The position numbers were made by a program, and so were the translations under genes. From positions 70,216,847-70,280,846 of the forward strand of contig NC_063044.1 of the NCBI RefSeq assembly GCF_018812025.1: 64,000 nt of DNA. Reading direction: 5' to 3'. This DNA is from Megalobrama amblycephala (taxonomy: Eukaryota; Chordata; Actinopteri; Cypriniformes; Xenocyprididae). The first letter of the stretch is position 1. The number at the start of each line of letters is the position of its first letter. Below the pieces are notes generated by a model. That model did not search any database, was not told where the DNA came from, and saw only the letters and a list, made by a program, of their open reading frames with translations. Positions 34,949-46,564 of this stretch are shown here, in pieces.

Positions 34949-36369
34949 CCCAATATACTGCACTAGAAACATCACACACTTTGTTATATCCAAATTTAAC
35001 ATTGCAATCATTTCTTGAACTGCTGATGAAAATTAAAGGGGTGGTTCAGTGTTTTTTTTCCAGGCTTGATTGTGTTTTTGGGGCGCAGTTTAACATGTCT
35101 TAATGCTTCGTGTTTTTTTTAAAACGCTGTATTTTTAATATATTTTACCTTTATTCTACACCTCTGTTTCCACTGTCATATGAACGGCTCGTTTGATTTC
35201 CTGGTTTATATGATACCACTCCATAGATGTCTTTTGGAGAAGTAACAGTTATGCAGATGTTGTGCCACATGGCCTCGCCCACTTTGTTGCGTGTTCCCGG
35301 CGGTGTGTTTTGCAGGGTTTATGATGTCACCAACCCGTTGTAGTCCAAACCGGTCATTTTTGTAGGCATTAAACTGCCATAATTTTAAAAGACAATATCT
35401 CCGTTTGCATTGAACTTTCAGCGCTGTAACTTTGCAGATACTGTTAATGCTCAAGCAGCAACATTACACACTAACTAAAGTCAAAAAAGTGAAATTGCAT
35501 TGAACCACCACCTCTCTCTCTCTCTATATATATATATGGAATGAAAGTCAGAATATATGGAATGAAACTTATATTCAATGAAAACTGATAACTGACATCA
35601 TCAAAGCACCATCTCATGTTTTTCATTTGTGATTGTTCAGATGTTGAACTATGAGCGAGTCTGCGTGAAATCTAGTAGCAACAATTTTAAGTAATAACGA
35701 ATTAATAAACACGTTGGCGAATGCGAGTACGGACCAAAATACTGGAAACCGGACTCAATACACTTCTAACGATGAAGAAATCCGTTCGCTATTTAATCGC
35801 GGTAGACTTAACGCGGTAAACCTCACAGGCCAAGTTCCTGTTTGTCCGGCAACAGAAAGAAACATGCCTTCCACCTCGACCTCACAGGGACCACACACAG
35901 CATCTCCTATCTGCAATCTTCACCCGTTCACTCGAAAGGGTCCTAGACAGAAGAGGTAAGAAGAGAACTCAATGCATTTGAATTGAGGTTGGTAAGAGTT
36001 TCAAGCAGTCTGCTCCTTATTTAAGTAAACAGAAAAGACAGGAAATTTAAATAAACGTGATGTTTAAATAGCTGATATCTAGTGCTCTGACACACAACCT
36101 CAGTTCACATTGCATTTCCTCTGACTGACAGCTGAGAGATGCAGATCTGACGTCATGAACCACAGAGAGGAACAAGCGAGTGAGAGATTGTGTGTTTGAA
36201 TCTGCTAAAATGGTTTAGGATTTTATTAGAACTGATCCCAGTTAAGTGACAGTGAATTTGACATCTTTCTCTCTTCTGTAATCAATCTGTCCATATTTTT
36301 TTTCCTCTTTTGGAAAGTCATAGAAATGCTATAACAGATTTTTATTTTGCTATTAACCAAAAACAACCG
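34949..36369. other. Spacer between receptor A and LINE A
   Basis: Duplicated at 42848-45580 in unit B. It includes a repeat (about 35040-35470, GTTCCCGGCGGTGTGTTTTG) shared with 20599-20710, and a CT/AT microsatellite at 35512-35537. Confidence 0.5.
35714..35955 (+). other. Exon-like conserved ORF, copy A
   Basis: Open frame rich in Asn, Ser and Thr, ending in a basic patch (TRKGPRQKR) directly followed by a consensus donor, AG|GTAAGA (phase 2). The track's first codon is TTG, with no upstream ATG in frame seen, so if coding it is an internal exon or a remnant. Copy B (44935-45176) keeps the frame, length and donor with only three residue differences. I do not recognise the protein. It could be an ORF1 remnant or captured exon associated with the LINE about 400 bases downstream, or an unrelated host exon. 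No phase-compatible acceptor into the LINE frame was found. Confidence 0.35.
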
Positions 36370-39300
36370 ATAACAGCTCTCAGTGATGTGTGTCGGGTCC
36401 CCGCTATGATAACAGTGACTTTATCAAATGTTTACAGAACAAGCGGGAACCCAGTGTGCCTGTTGCTTTCTCTATTTCTGTTTTATTACGTGATAGAAAG
36501 CCTAAGGCCTTCTCAAACCATTTGGCAAACCCATTTAATCTGCTGCCTATTACATGTCAAACTAAGATTACTGTAGAGACAGAAAGTAAGACTGTTAAGT
36601 TAGCACTTTTAAACATCCGTTCACTTAAAAATAAATCACTTCTAGTCAATGATTTAATAACCACAAACAACCTAGATTTTATGCTTCTAAATGAAACATG
36701 GCTTGAAGACAGCTGCAGTGCAACAATCCTGAATGAAACAGCCCCTCCTAACTTTACTTTTATGAGTGTCTGCAGAGCTGTTAGGAGAGGTGGAGGTGTT
36801 GCTGCTCTATTTAAAGATGTCTATCAATGCAAACAAGTGTCATTTGGTGATTACTTGTTTTTGAATATTTGGGTATCGTGTTAAAAGGTGCTCCTGGCAT
36901 TCTACTTATAGTTATCTACAGGCCTCCAAAATACTCTCCAGCCTTTGTGGAGGACTTTACAGAACTGTTATCAGCAATTTCCTCAGAGTTTGACTGTTTT
37001 GCTATTACTGGGGACTTTAACATCCACATAGAAAATGCAGAATCCAATATGGCAAAAGAAATCCTAACAGTATTGAATACTTTTGATCTGACTCAGCATG
37101 TACATGGACCTACACACAATCGTGGACACACTCTAGATTTAATTATTAGTAAGGGTCTAAACATTTCATCCATTGTCATTAAGGATGTAGCACTATCTGA
37201 TCATTTCTGTATTTTCTTTGATATACTGATCTCTCCTAATGTTGAAGCTAGATCTGTCTCGGTCAAAAAGCGATGCTTAAATGAGAATACTAGTGTACTG
37301 TTTATGAAGGCTATATCTTTAACACCAAGCATATCTGCAGACTCTGTTGATTTTCTCCTTGATTCTTTTAACTCAAAAGTACAGAATGTTATTGATAACA
37401 TTGCTCCTGTGAAAGTCAGGAAGAAGAGTGGCAGACAAAAGGCACCGTGGAGAAACTCAACAGCAGTGCAAAATATGAAAAGACAATGCAGAAAAGCTGA
37501 GCGCATGTGGCGAAAGACAAAACTTGAAATCCATTATAACATCTATAAAGATATTCTTCATGCTTTCAGTGTGGAACACGGCAAAGCTAGACAGACCTTC
37601 TTCTCAAATATTATAAACAGAAACTTAAACAACACCCGCACTCTTTTTGCTACTGTAGAGAGACTAACAAACCCCCAAGTCAGATCCCCAGTGAAATGCT
37701 CTCAGACAGCAAATGCTGTGAGTTTGCTTCCTTCTTCTCTGAGAAAATTAATAATATCAGAAAGGCGATCAGCACATCCTTGAGGTGCACTGGGGTAAAA
37801 CAGATCAGATTACAACCTCAGAAAGTAGATATTATGTCTGTTTTCGAAGCAATTGATGGTAAAATTTTGGAAGAAACAGTACAGCACCTTAAAACATCAA
37901 CCTGCGCCCTTGACACACTTCCCACATCTTTTTTCAAAAGCGCGTTTAACTGTTTAGAAGCAGATCTCCTAGAAGTGGTAAACGCCTCACTTCTCTCTGG
38001 GACTTTTCCAAAATCCCTGAAAACTGCAGTTGTTAAGCCCCTCCTGAAAAAGAGCAATCTGGATAACACCATATTGAGCAACTACAGACCAATCTCAAAT
38101 CTTCCTTTCATAGGCAAGATCATTGAAAAAGTTGTTTTCAATCAGCTGAACAAGTTCTTAAGCTTGAATGGATACTTTGACAACCTTCAATCTGGTTTCC
38201 GACCACATCACAGCACAGAGACAGCACTTATAAAGATAATAAATGATATTCGCCTAAACACAGATTCAGGTAAATTATCAGTGCTGGTTCTACCCAACCT
38301 CAGTGCTGCGTTTGACACTGTCGATCACAACATTCTTCTTGACAGGCTGGAAAACTGGGTTGGGCTTTCTGGGATGGTCCTTAAATGGTTCAGGTCATAC
38401 TTAGAAGGGAGAGGTTATTATGTGAGTATCGGTGACCATAAGTCTGAGTGGACATCCATGACATGCGGAGTCCCTCAAGGTTCAATACTCGCACCCCTCC
38501 TGTTCAACCTATATATGCTGCCACTGAGCCAAATAATGAGAAAGAACCAAATTGCATATCACAGCTATGCAGATGACACCCAGATTTACCTAGCCCTATC
38601 ACCTAACGACTACAGACCCATTGACTCCCTGTGCCAATGCATTGATGAAATTAAAAATTGGATGTGCCTAAACTTCCTTCAGTTAAACAAAGACAAAACT
38701 GAAATCATTGCGTTTGGAAACAAAGACGAAGTTCTCAAAGTGAACATGTACCTTCACTCTAGGGGTCAAACAACCAAAAATCAAGTCAGGAATCTTGATG
38801 TGATTTTGGAGTCAGACCTGAGTTTCAATAGCCATGTAAAGACAGTAACTAAATCAGTATATTATCATCTCAAAAATATTGCAAGAATTAGATGCTTTGT
38901 CTCCAGTCAAGACTTAGAGAAACTTGTTCATGCTTTCATCACCAGCAGGGTGGATTATTGTAATGGGCTCCTCACTGGTCTTCCCAAAAAGACCATAAGA
39001 CAGCTGCAGCTCGTACAGAACGCTGCTGCCAGGATTCTGAGCAGAACCAGAAAACATGAACACATCACACCAGTCCTCAGGTCCTTGCACTGGCTTCCAG
39101 TTGCATTTAGAATTGATTTTAAAGTATTGTTACTTGTTTATAAATCACTCAATGGTCTAGGACCTCAATACATTGCAGATATGCTCATAGAATATAAACA
39201 TAACAGATCACTCAGATCATCAGGATCAAGTCATTTAGAAATACCAAGGGTTCACTCAAAGAAAGGAGAGTCTGCTTTTAGCTGTTACGCCAGCCGCAGC

Positions 39301-40113
39301 TGGAACCAGCTTCCAGAAGAGATCAGATGTGCTCCAACAGTAGCCACATTCAAATCCAGACTCAAAACACATCTTTTTACCTATGCATTTGCTGATTGAG
39401 CACTGTGCTATGTCTGAACTGTTTGCATTTTATTTTATATGTATTATCTTTTTATTCTTTTAATTCCTTTTCCTGTTTTTATTTCATTTTTAATGTATTT
39501 TATATCTTTTATGTATCGTCTTGTTATTTCTGACTTTTAATGCATTTTAAATATTGCTGTCTTGTTGAAAGAGCTGGGAGAATTAGGAAAAAAGCATTTG
39601 TGATTAGGTTCAAATTTGGTAAATTTGAATAGGGGACAAACCATGGGGAAATTTGAGCTGTGGTGCATGGTTAAGATATCTCTGGATTACAGTCAGGACA
39701 CTTTCCAAAGGGGGAAATTTGAACTGCATTGCATAGATAAGATATCTCATGAAGGGGGATTAGGGCTGTGTGGTGCAGTTTGAGGTGTCTTGGCAAAAGG
39801 GGAGATTGAAACTGTGTTTATCAGTTTGAAGTGCCTTAACAGGTAGCAGTCCTGTCGTGTGAGGAAGATCCATTCAGATCTGCTCCGATGGATAGATCCG
39901 TTTAGATCCACTCTGACAGACAACAACAACAACAACAACAACAAAAAACTCCCTATGACTTCCTAGCTCTTCCATCCAGATAGCAAAATTCTCTTTTTTA
40001 CTGTTATTTCTATTCCTTATGTTCTATTTTTATTCTTCTTCTTTATGTAAAGCACTTTGGATTACCATTGTGTATGAAACGTGCTATACAAATAAAATTG
40101 CCTTGCCTTGCCT
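36370..40113 (+). mobile_element. L2-type LINE A, 5'-truncated and mutated
   Basis: ORF2 plus 3' UTR of the second L2 subfamily in this window, ending CAAATAAAATTGCCTTGCCT with short CCTTG tail repeats. It is shared with unit B at the same relative position, so the insertion came before the duplication. (ACA)n is present at 39922-39945 in the 3' UTR. Confidence 0.88.
36390..39399 (+). pseudogene. LINE A ORF2: endonuclease/RT with frameshifts and lost catalytic Asp
   Basis: Endonuclease blocks are readable (LALLNIRSLKNKS, LNETWLED, GDFNIHIENA, LSDHFCIFF), then RT ([40 protein letters not shown]) and the L2 C terminus. The frame changes twice: near 36860, where one base is missing relative to copy B, and near 37670 (ACAAACCCCCAAGTCAG versus ACAAAAATTCAG in B). 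RT motif A reads LPNLSAAFD instead of LLDLSAAFD, so the first, metal-binding Asp is Asn. This copy is inactive. Confidence 0.9.
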
Positions 40114-40339
40114 TTCTTTTTTTTCTTTCTTTTGCTATAATAACCCCTTTTGTATTTGACCCTTAAACTAATTGCATTAATCATTTATATCCGTCTATTG
40201 TAAAGCAACTGATGTTAATTCAGAACCGTTTTGTTTCTAATTCTAACTTTATTCTGTTTCTTCATTAAAATAATGGCAGATATCTAGAAAAGCTGTAAAT
40301 AACTGTAAGAAAAATAGAAATAAACACACTTATTTGTAG

Positions 40340-40616
40340 ACATCAAATCCCCTCAGTCTGTTGACAGCAATGAAATGAGCTTTAAGTGTCAATTTACAGC
40401 AGATCTGAAGACATCAGCATAATAAATGAGGTGAAAACAGGAACTATTGATATGAAATAAAGAGTGTTTTCAGCAGTTTCTCTGTTAATATTGATGATCC
40501 TCAGACTATCAACACTCATTCAACAAGACATTCAGATCATCTCACTTTATTCTGAGTGTTTGCTGTTAGAAACTGATTATTTGAGTCAGGATATATGAGA
40601 AAAGACTATAAAACTG
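40340..40616 (-). repeat. Inverted zinc-finger flank at the A/B junction
   Basis: Complement of the right part of 24631-25215 (reads ATCAAATCCCCTCAGTCTGT on the plus strand). It has no zinc-finger exon attached and stops abruptly where unit B begins. Confidence 0.8.
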
Positions 40617-41229
40617 CTAATGACCATGGTATAAATGGGATAATCCACGGCTAGCTGTGCAATGATATATGTAAATGCACTCTTTTGAAGATGATGGATA
40701 GCTAACTGTGCTAGGGATGCCAAAAGACATAGTACTAGTAGTAACAGATTTGGCCCAAAAGATCTGTCCTTTTAAAATTATTGAATCATTTTCACAGTAT
40801 TAAAGAGCATACATTTTTTCCACTGACAAAACCATCAAACATAACCAGATCTGCTGTATGGACTTTTAATGTAACAATAACAACCTGAACATTTCAAAAT
40901 GTTTCCTAACACCAGCCACATTGAAAATGAACAAGCCCCTGAAGACTTCCTACAGATACTGAGTGATTGTGTGGTAATACATACATTTGAACCTCATTTA
41001 AATGAACACAATGCACACTGTTGAAACAAATATTTTCTGTGAGTTGTAAAGTTCCTTTATGCATAATATTTGAGACTTTCCTCAAAAACAGTTCCTTTCT
41101 GAATACACGAATACTGGCCACACACACAGATGAGGAACACAACGCAGGAGAGTCGACATCGTGACAATACCGAAACTCTCCAAAAGTGTAAATGGAAATA
41201 TAGAAAAACTTGGGAAATGTACAGAGAAG

Positions 41230-42847
41230 ATGGGAATAGCAACTGAAAACATCTATGAAAATTATAATGTTGCAAGCGGTAAGTTTGAAAAAGAGACCAC
41301 GGACTGTAACACAATGAGAATCCAGTCATCTGAACTCACAGGTATTGATACACATTTCATCACACAACATAACAGCAAAAATGGGATCAATAATGACTAA
41401 AAGATAGAAGCATTTACTCAGTTTTCACAATTTCAGTTACTGCGTGAAGTGAATAAAGAGTATAACAGGGTGTTTGTTGATCTTCAGGAGCTGAAGGTGT
41501 GAAGATCAGAAGCTCCAGAGCAGCTGCAGTGAGTTTGATGCTCCTGTGTGTTCTTCTGCTGACCGCAGTCATAGTGCTGTGTGTCATGTTCACTCGAGAG
41601 AGACAGCGGCTCATATCCAAGAATGACAACCTCACTGATGAGAAAGACCAGCTAAAACAGGAGAAAAGCGATCTTCAGAGGAGTCTTGGTAAAATGGGTG
41701 AGTTTCTCTGGTCATTTTATTGAAGGAATGTGATCTGGTTAGTATTCATAAGCAAGTGTAATTCTGGTACACATATTATGGAGCACATGAAAAGCTTCAA
41801 CAAACCCTAATCTAAAAACATTTAAAGTGTAATATGTAAATTTGCCATATAGCTGCATGTAAAGGTGCTGTTGTGTTGGGGTTAAGTGACCTAATTTAAA
41901 AGAAATATAATTTAACCTCAAAGATGTGTCAAGTTATAAACCCAAATGAACAACCTGACTGATCTAATTTGGAAAACTGCTACATGTGATCATACAACAG
42001 CTTGTTGGATATTTGCACTAAGTGTGAAATGCATTAAATAGTAATTTCAAATAGCTGCTCCAAATAGGGTTTGTTAAATAAACGTTAGGGACTTTATTTC
42101 ATTTAAAAACACCTCTTCAAGTTGATACTTGTGTGCAGTCAGAATAGGGAGACTAATGGGAGCAGAAAAGGTGGATTCAAACTTGGTTCGATCACATCAG
42201 AAGTTGATTCCACTGTTATTCCACATCAACTATCTCACTTACTAAATGAGTTTTAATTTTGTCAACCAGACATTGTTGTAAATAGACACTTGTAGTTTAG
42301 AGAAGACTGAAATAAAGAGCTGGTTGTGTTTATACTGTAGATGGATGGATTTACTATCAGTCCAGTCTTTACTTCATTTCCTCTGAGATGAAGAGCTGGA
42401 ATGAGAGCAGAAGATACTGTAGAGACAGAGGAGCAGACCTGATCATCATCAACAACACAATGGCAACAAGTGAGTGTGAGTATTGGTCATGTGTCTGTTG
42501 TCAACTTTATGATATTAAATGTACGGTTCGTTTAATATTTTTAGGAGTTTGTGAACAGGATTTCTGGTTATGTACAAGTCTGGATTGGCCTGAATAAAGT
42601 GGAGGGCAGATGGAAATGGGTTGATGGCAGCGCACCAAACTCTGAGTGAGAAATCACCGATCTGATTATTATCTAATGATTCTCACAGTCAGTATCGTTT
42701 CTAACTCTGATCTGTATTTTCAGGTCCTGTGTATATGGAGAGCCAAATGGATGTATAAGACAGTACTGTGCTCTAAGTTATTACACATGGTGGCATTATG
42801 CTTTATGTGATAATGCTTATAGATGGATCTGTGAGAAGAGTATTTGA
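41230..42847 (+). pseudogene. C-type lectin-like receptor B, frameshifted
   Basis: Exons equivalent to receptor A: 41230-41341, 41488-41697, 42341-42469, 42545-42645, 42724-42847. The cytoplasmic tail (NIYENYNVASGKFEKETTD), membrane helix and stalk are intact. Exon 3 has 129 bases rather than 128: AATGGCAACAAG replaces AACGCAACAAG just before the donor. Exon 4 is therefore read out of frame and reaches TAA after LCTSLDWPE, removing most of the lectin domain. Splice sites and exons 4-5 are otherwise preserved, so the lesion is recent, unless it is an assembly error. A truncated membrane protein without a ligand-binding domain is the predicted product. ATG 41230 is the first in-frame ATG. Confidence 0.82.
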
Positions 42848-43147
42848 CCCAATATACTGCACTAGAAACATAATACACTTTGTTATATCCAAATTTATCA
42901 TTGCAATCATTTCTTGAACTGCTGATGAAAATTAAAGGGGTGGTTCAGTGGTTTTTTTCCAGGCTTGATTGTGTTTTTGGGGCGCAGTTTAACATGTCTT
43001 AATGCTTCGTGTTTTTTTTAAAACGCTGTATTTTTAATATATTTTACCTTTATTCTACACCTCTGTTTCCACTGTCATATGAACGGCTCGTTTGATTTCC
43101 TGGTTTATATGATACCACTCCATAGATGTCTTTTGGAGAAGTAACAG

Positions 43148-44305
43148 GGTAACACTTTACTTGAAGGGGTGTGCATAAGACTGACATGACACCTTCATAA
43201 TCATGACATGACACATGTCATGAATATGAAGGAGGTTTTATGAATGTTTATGACAACTGTCATTAAGTGTCATTCGCTTAATTATGTCATTTTTAATGCA
43301 AAGATGACATTGTTTGAGATGTCCGAGTTATGACAACTTGACATAAACCAATACATCATAACCTGTCAGTGTCTTTGTCATGACAACTTGACATCATTTA
43401 GCTTTATGGGTTAACATTACATTAAGCTGTCATGTGGTTGGTTTTGACATTGGCTGTCATGAGGCCATTATAATAGTGTCATAAATATGTATCTTGAGCT
43501 CAAGTACAGTGATACAAATTGAACTTGTCATTAAAATGTCATTAAGTGACAATACTCTGACAAATAATTTCATAACAGCGTCATGAATATTTTTAATTTC
43601 GTGGTTTTTTTTTGTTTTTTTTTTAAGTTTCCTCCAACAGAAGGTCATATAATAGACCATTTCAAATTTCTTAAAAAAGATGACACTGTTATAAAATAAT
43701 GGTAACACTTTATTTTAGGGTCTTTTAACTAGTTGCTTATTACTATTAGCATTCATATGGCTAAAATATTGGCTATTTATTAGTACTTATAAAGCACATA
43801 TTAATGCCTTATTCTGCATGACCTTATTCTACATTCTTAATCCTACCCAATACCTAAACCTAACAATTAGCTATAATAAGCAGTAAATTAAGAGTTTATT
43901 GAGGGAAAAGTCATAGTTAATCATTTATATATGTGTTCCCTATACTGAAGTGTTGCCAAAATAATGTAATGTAATGTTAACCCATAAAGCTAAGTAGTTT
44001 TTAAGTTTGATAATTAATCTGCTATGTCATGTTTATGACAGGTTATGATGTTTTGCTAATGTCAAGTTGTCATGACAAAGACACTGACAGGTTATGATGT
44101 GTTGGTTTATGTCAAGTTGTCGTAACAAAGACATCTCAAACAATGTCATCTTTGCATTAAAAATGACATAATTGAGCGAATGACGCTTAATGACAGTTGT
44201 CATAAACATGCATAAAACCTCCTTCATATTCATGACACGTGTCATGTCAAGATTATGAAGGTGTCATGTCAGTCTTATGCATACCCCTTCAAGTAAAGTG
44301 TTACC
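43148..44305. mobile_element. Non-autonomous hAT-like element with long inverted arms
   Basis: Begins GGTAACACTTTACTTGAAGG and ends with its complement; the arms pair over about 270 bases. It is flanked by 8-base duplications AGTAACAG (43140-43147) and AGTAACGG (44306-44313). Unit A has the empty site (GAAGTAACAGTTATGCAG), so it inserted after the duplication. It has no transposase and carries a nested element. Confidence 0.88.
43701..43957. mobile_element. Nested small hAT-like element
   Basis: 257 bases, starting GGTAACACTTTATTTTAGGG and ending GAAGTGTTGCC, flanked by perfect 8-base duplications AAAATAAT (43693-43700 and 43958-43965). It lies between the arms of the larger element. It is too short to encode a transposase. 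Confidence 0.85.
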
Positions 44306-44673
44306 AGTAACGGTTATGCAGATGTTGTGCCACATGGCCTCGCCCACTTTGTTGCGTGTTCCCGGCGGTGTGTTTTGCAGGGTTTATGATGTCACCAACC
44401 CGTTGTAGTCCAAACCGGTCATTTTTGTAGGCATTAAACTGCCATAATTTTAAAAGACAATATCTCCGTTTGCATTGAACTTTCAGCGCTGTAACTTTGC
44501 AGATACGGTGATTGTGCGGGATAATGCTCAAGACAAACACACTCTACAAAGCAACTCTTGTGTATTCCTGTGGGCGGAGGTTAGTCAAAAAACTGTTTTA
44601 GTGACGTCATTAAAGAAGGAAGTAGAGGGATGTACTAACTAAAGTTAAAAAAGTGAAATTGCATTGAACCACC

Positions 44674-44676
<3 letters not shown>

Positions 44677-44721
<45 letters not shown>
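44677..44721. repeat. (CT)n(AT)n microsatellite
   Basis: Expanded relative to the same site in unit A (35512-35537). Confidence 0.85.
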
Positions 44722-44934
44722 TTATATATATGGAATATATGGGAATCTGAATATATGGAATGAAAGTCAGAATATATGGAATGAAACTTATATTCAATAA
44801 AAACTGATAACTGACATCATCAAAGCACCATCTCATGTTTTTCATTTGTGATTGTTCAGATGTTGAACTATGAGCGAGTCTGAACGTGAAATCTAGTAGC
44901 AACAATTTTAAGTAATAACAAATTAATAAACACG

Positions 44935-45176
44935 TTGGCGAATGCGAGTACGGGCCATAATACTGGAAACCGGACTCAATACGCTTCTAACGATGAAGAA
45001 ATCCGTTCGCTATTTAATCGCGGTAGACTTAACGCGGTAAACCTCACAGGCCAAGTTCCTGTTTGTCCGGCAACAGAAAGAAACATGCCTTCCACCTCGA
45101 CCTCACAGGGACCACACACAGCATCTCCTATCTGCAATCTTCACCCGTTCACTCGAAAGGGTCCTAGACAGAAGAG
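44935..45176 (+). other. Exon-like conserved ORF, copy B
   Basis: Counterpart of 35714-35955: same length, open frame and donor AG|GTAAGA. The differences from A are confined to the first quarter. The function is unknown. Confidence 0.35.
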
Positions 45177-46564
45177 GTAAGAAGAGAACTCAATGCATTT
45201 GAATTGAGGTTGGTAAGAGTTTCAAGCAGTCTGCTCCTTATTTAAGTAAACAGAAAAGACAGGAAATTTAAATAAACGTGATGTTTAAATAGCTGATATC
45301 TAGTGCTCTGACACACAACCTCAGTTCACATTGCATTTCCTCTGACTGACAGCTGAGAGATGAAGATCTGACGTCATAAACCACAGAGAGGAACAAGCGA
45401 GTGAGAGATTGTGTGTTTAAATCTGCTAAAATGGTTTTGGATTTTATTAGAACTGATCCCAGTCCCTCTTCTGTAATCAATCTGTCCATATTTTTTTTCC
45501 TCTTTTGGAAAGTCATAGAAATGCTATAACAGATTTTTATTTTGCTATTAATCAAAAACAACCGATAACAGCTCTCAGTGATGTGTGTCGGGTCCCGCTA
45601 TGATAACAGTGACTTTATCAAATGTTTACAGAACAAGCGGGAACCCAGTGTGCCTGTTGCTTTCTCTATTTCTGTTTTATTACGTGATAGAAAGCCTAAG
45701 GCCTTCTCAAACCATTTGGCAAACCCATTTAATCTGCTGCCTATTACATGTCAAACTAAGATTACAGTAGAGACAGAAAGTAAGACTGTTAAGTTAGCAC
45801 TTTTAAACATCCACTCACTTAAAAATAAATCACTTCTAGTCAATGATTTAATAACCACAAACAACCTAGATTTTATGCTTCTAAATGAAACATGGCTTGA
45901 AGACAGCTGCAGTGCAACAATCCTGAATGAAACAGCCCCTCCTAACTTTACTTTTATGAGTGTCTGCTGTAACGAAGGGGACTCACAGGCAGGGATCCAA
46001 TTGCAGCGTTTTATTACTAACAAGAGTGGTCGCACAGGCAGGGTCAGAACAGGAACAAACAGGAACAGTGAGGAACAGGCAGAGTCGTAGTCAAGGGACA
46101 GGCAATGATCAGGACAGGCAGCAATGAGTCAAATAACGAGAAACAGGCAGGAACGATAACAAGCAGGCAGACAGGATATAAACGCTCAGAAATGACACAG
46201 TAGTAATCAAGACTTCGCGGTGAGGTGGTGTGAGTGAAAGTCCTTTATAGTCCTGATAATGAGCTGCAGCTGGGTGTGGTGATTAGTGATGGTGTGCTAG
46301 GCTGTATGTGGCAACAGGTGATTGGTGTGGAGTGAACATGTGACTGGCAGAGAGGATTGTGGGAAGTGTAGTCCGGGAACTGACAGGAACATGACAGGAA
46401 CAGATGGTGATCGTGACATAACGCCCCCCTCCCGGAAGGCGCGTCCTCGCGACGTAAATGGAACAGCTAGGGAGGGGGGTGGGTGCATTGGGGACTGGTA
46501 TGCAGACATGAACAGGGTCCCCAATGCAGGTTCCAGGAACTCGGCCACCATGGCGGGTCAGGTG

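Larger units (their letters stand above)
32735..40616 (+). repeat. Segmental duplication unit A
   Basis: About 7.9 kb beginning GCTAATGACCATGGTATAAC and ending in inverted zinc-finger flank (ACTATAAAACTGCT), where unit B starts with the same GCTAATGACCATGG. It contains receptor A, an exon-like ORF and LINE A. Unit B repeats the same order. The junction at about 40616 lies at a short shared CTGCT/CTGGCT microhomology. Confidence 0.85.
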
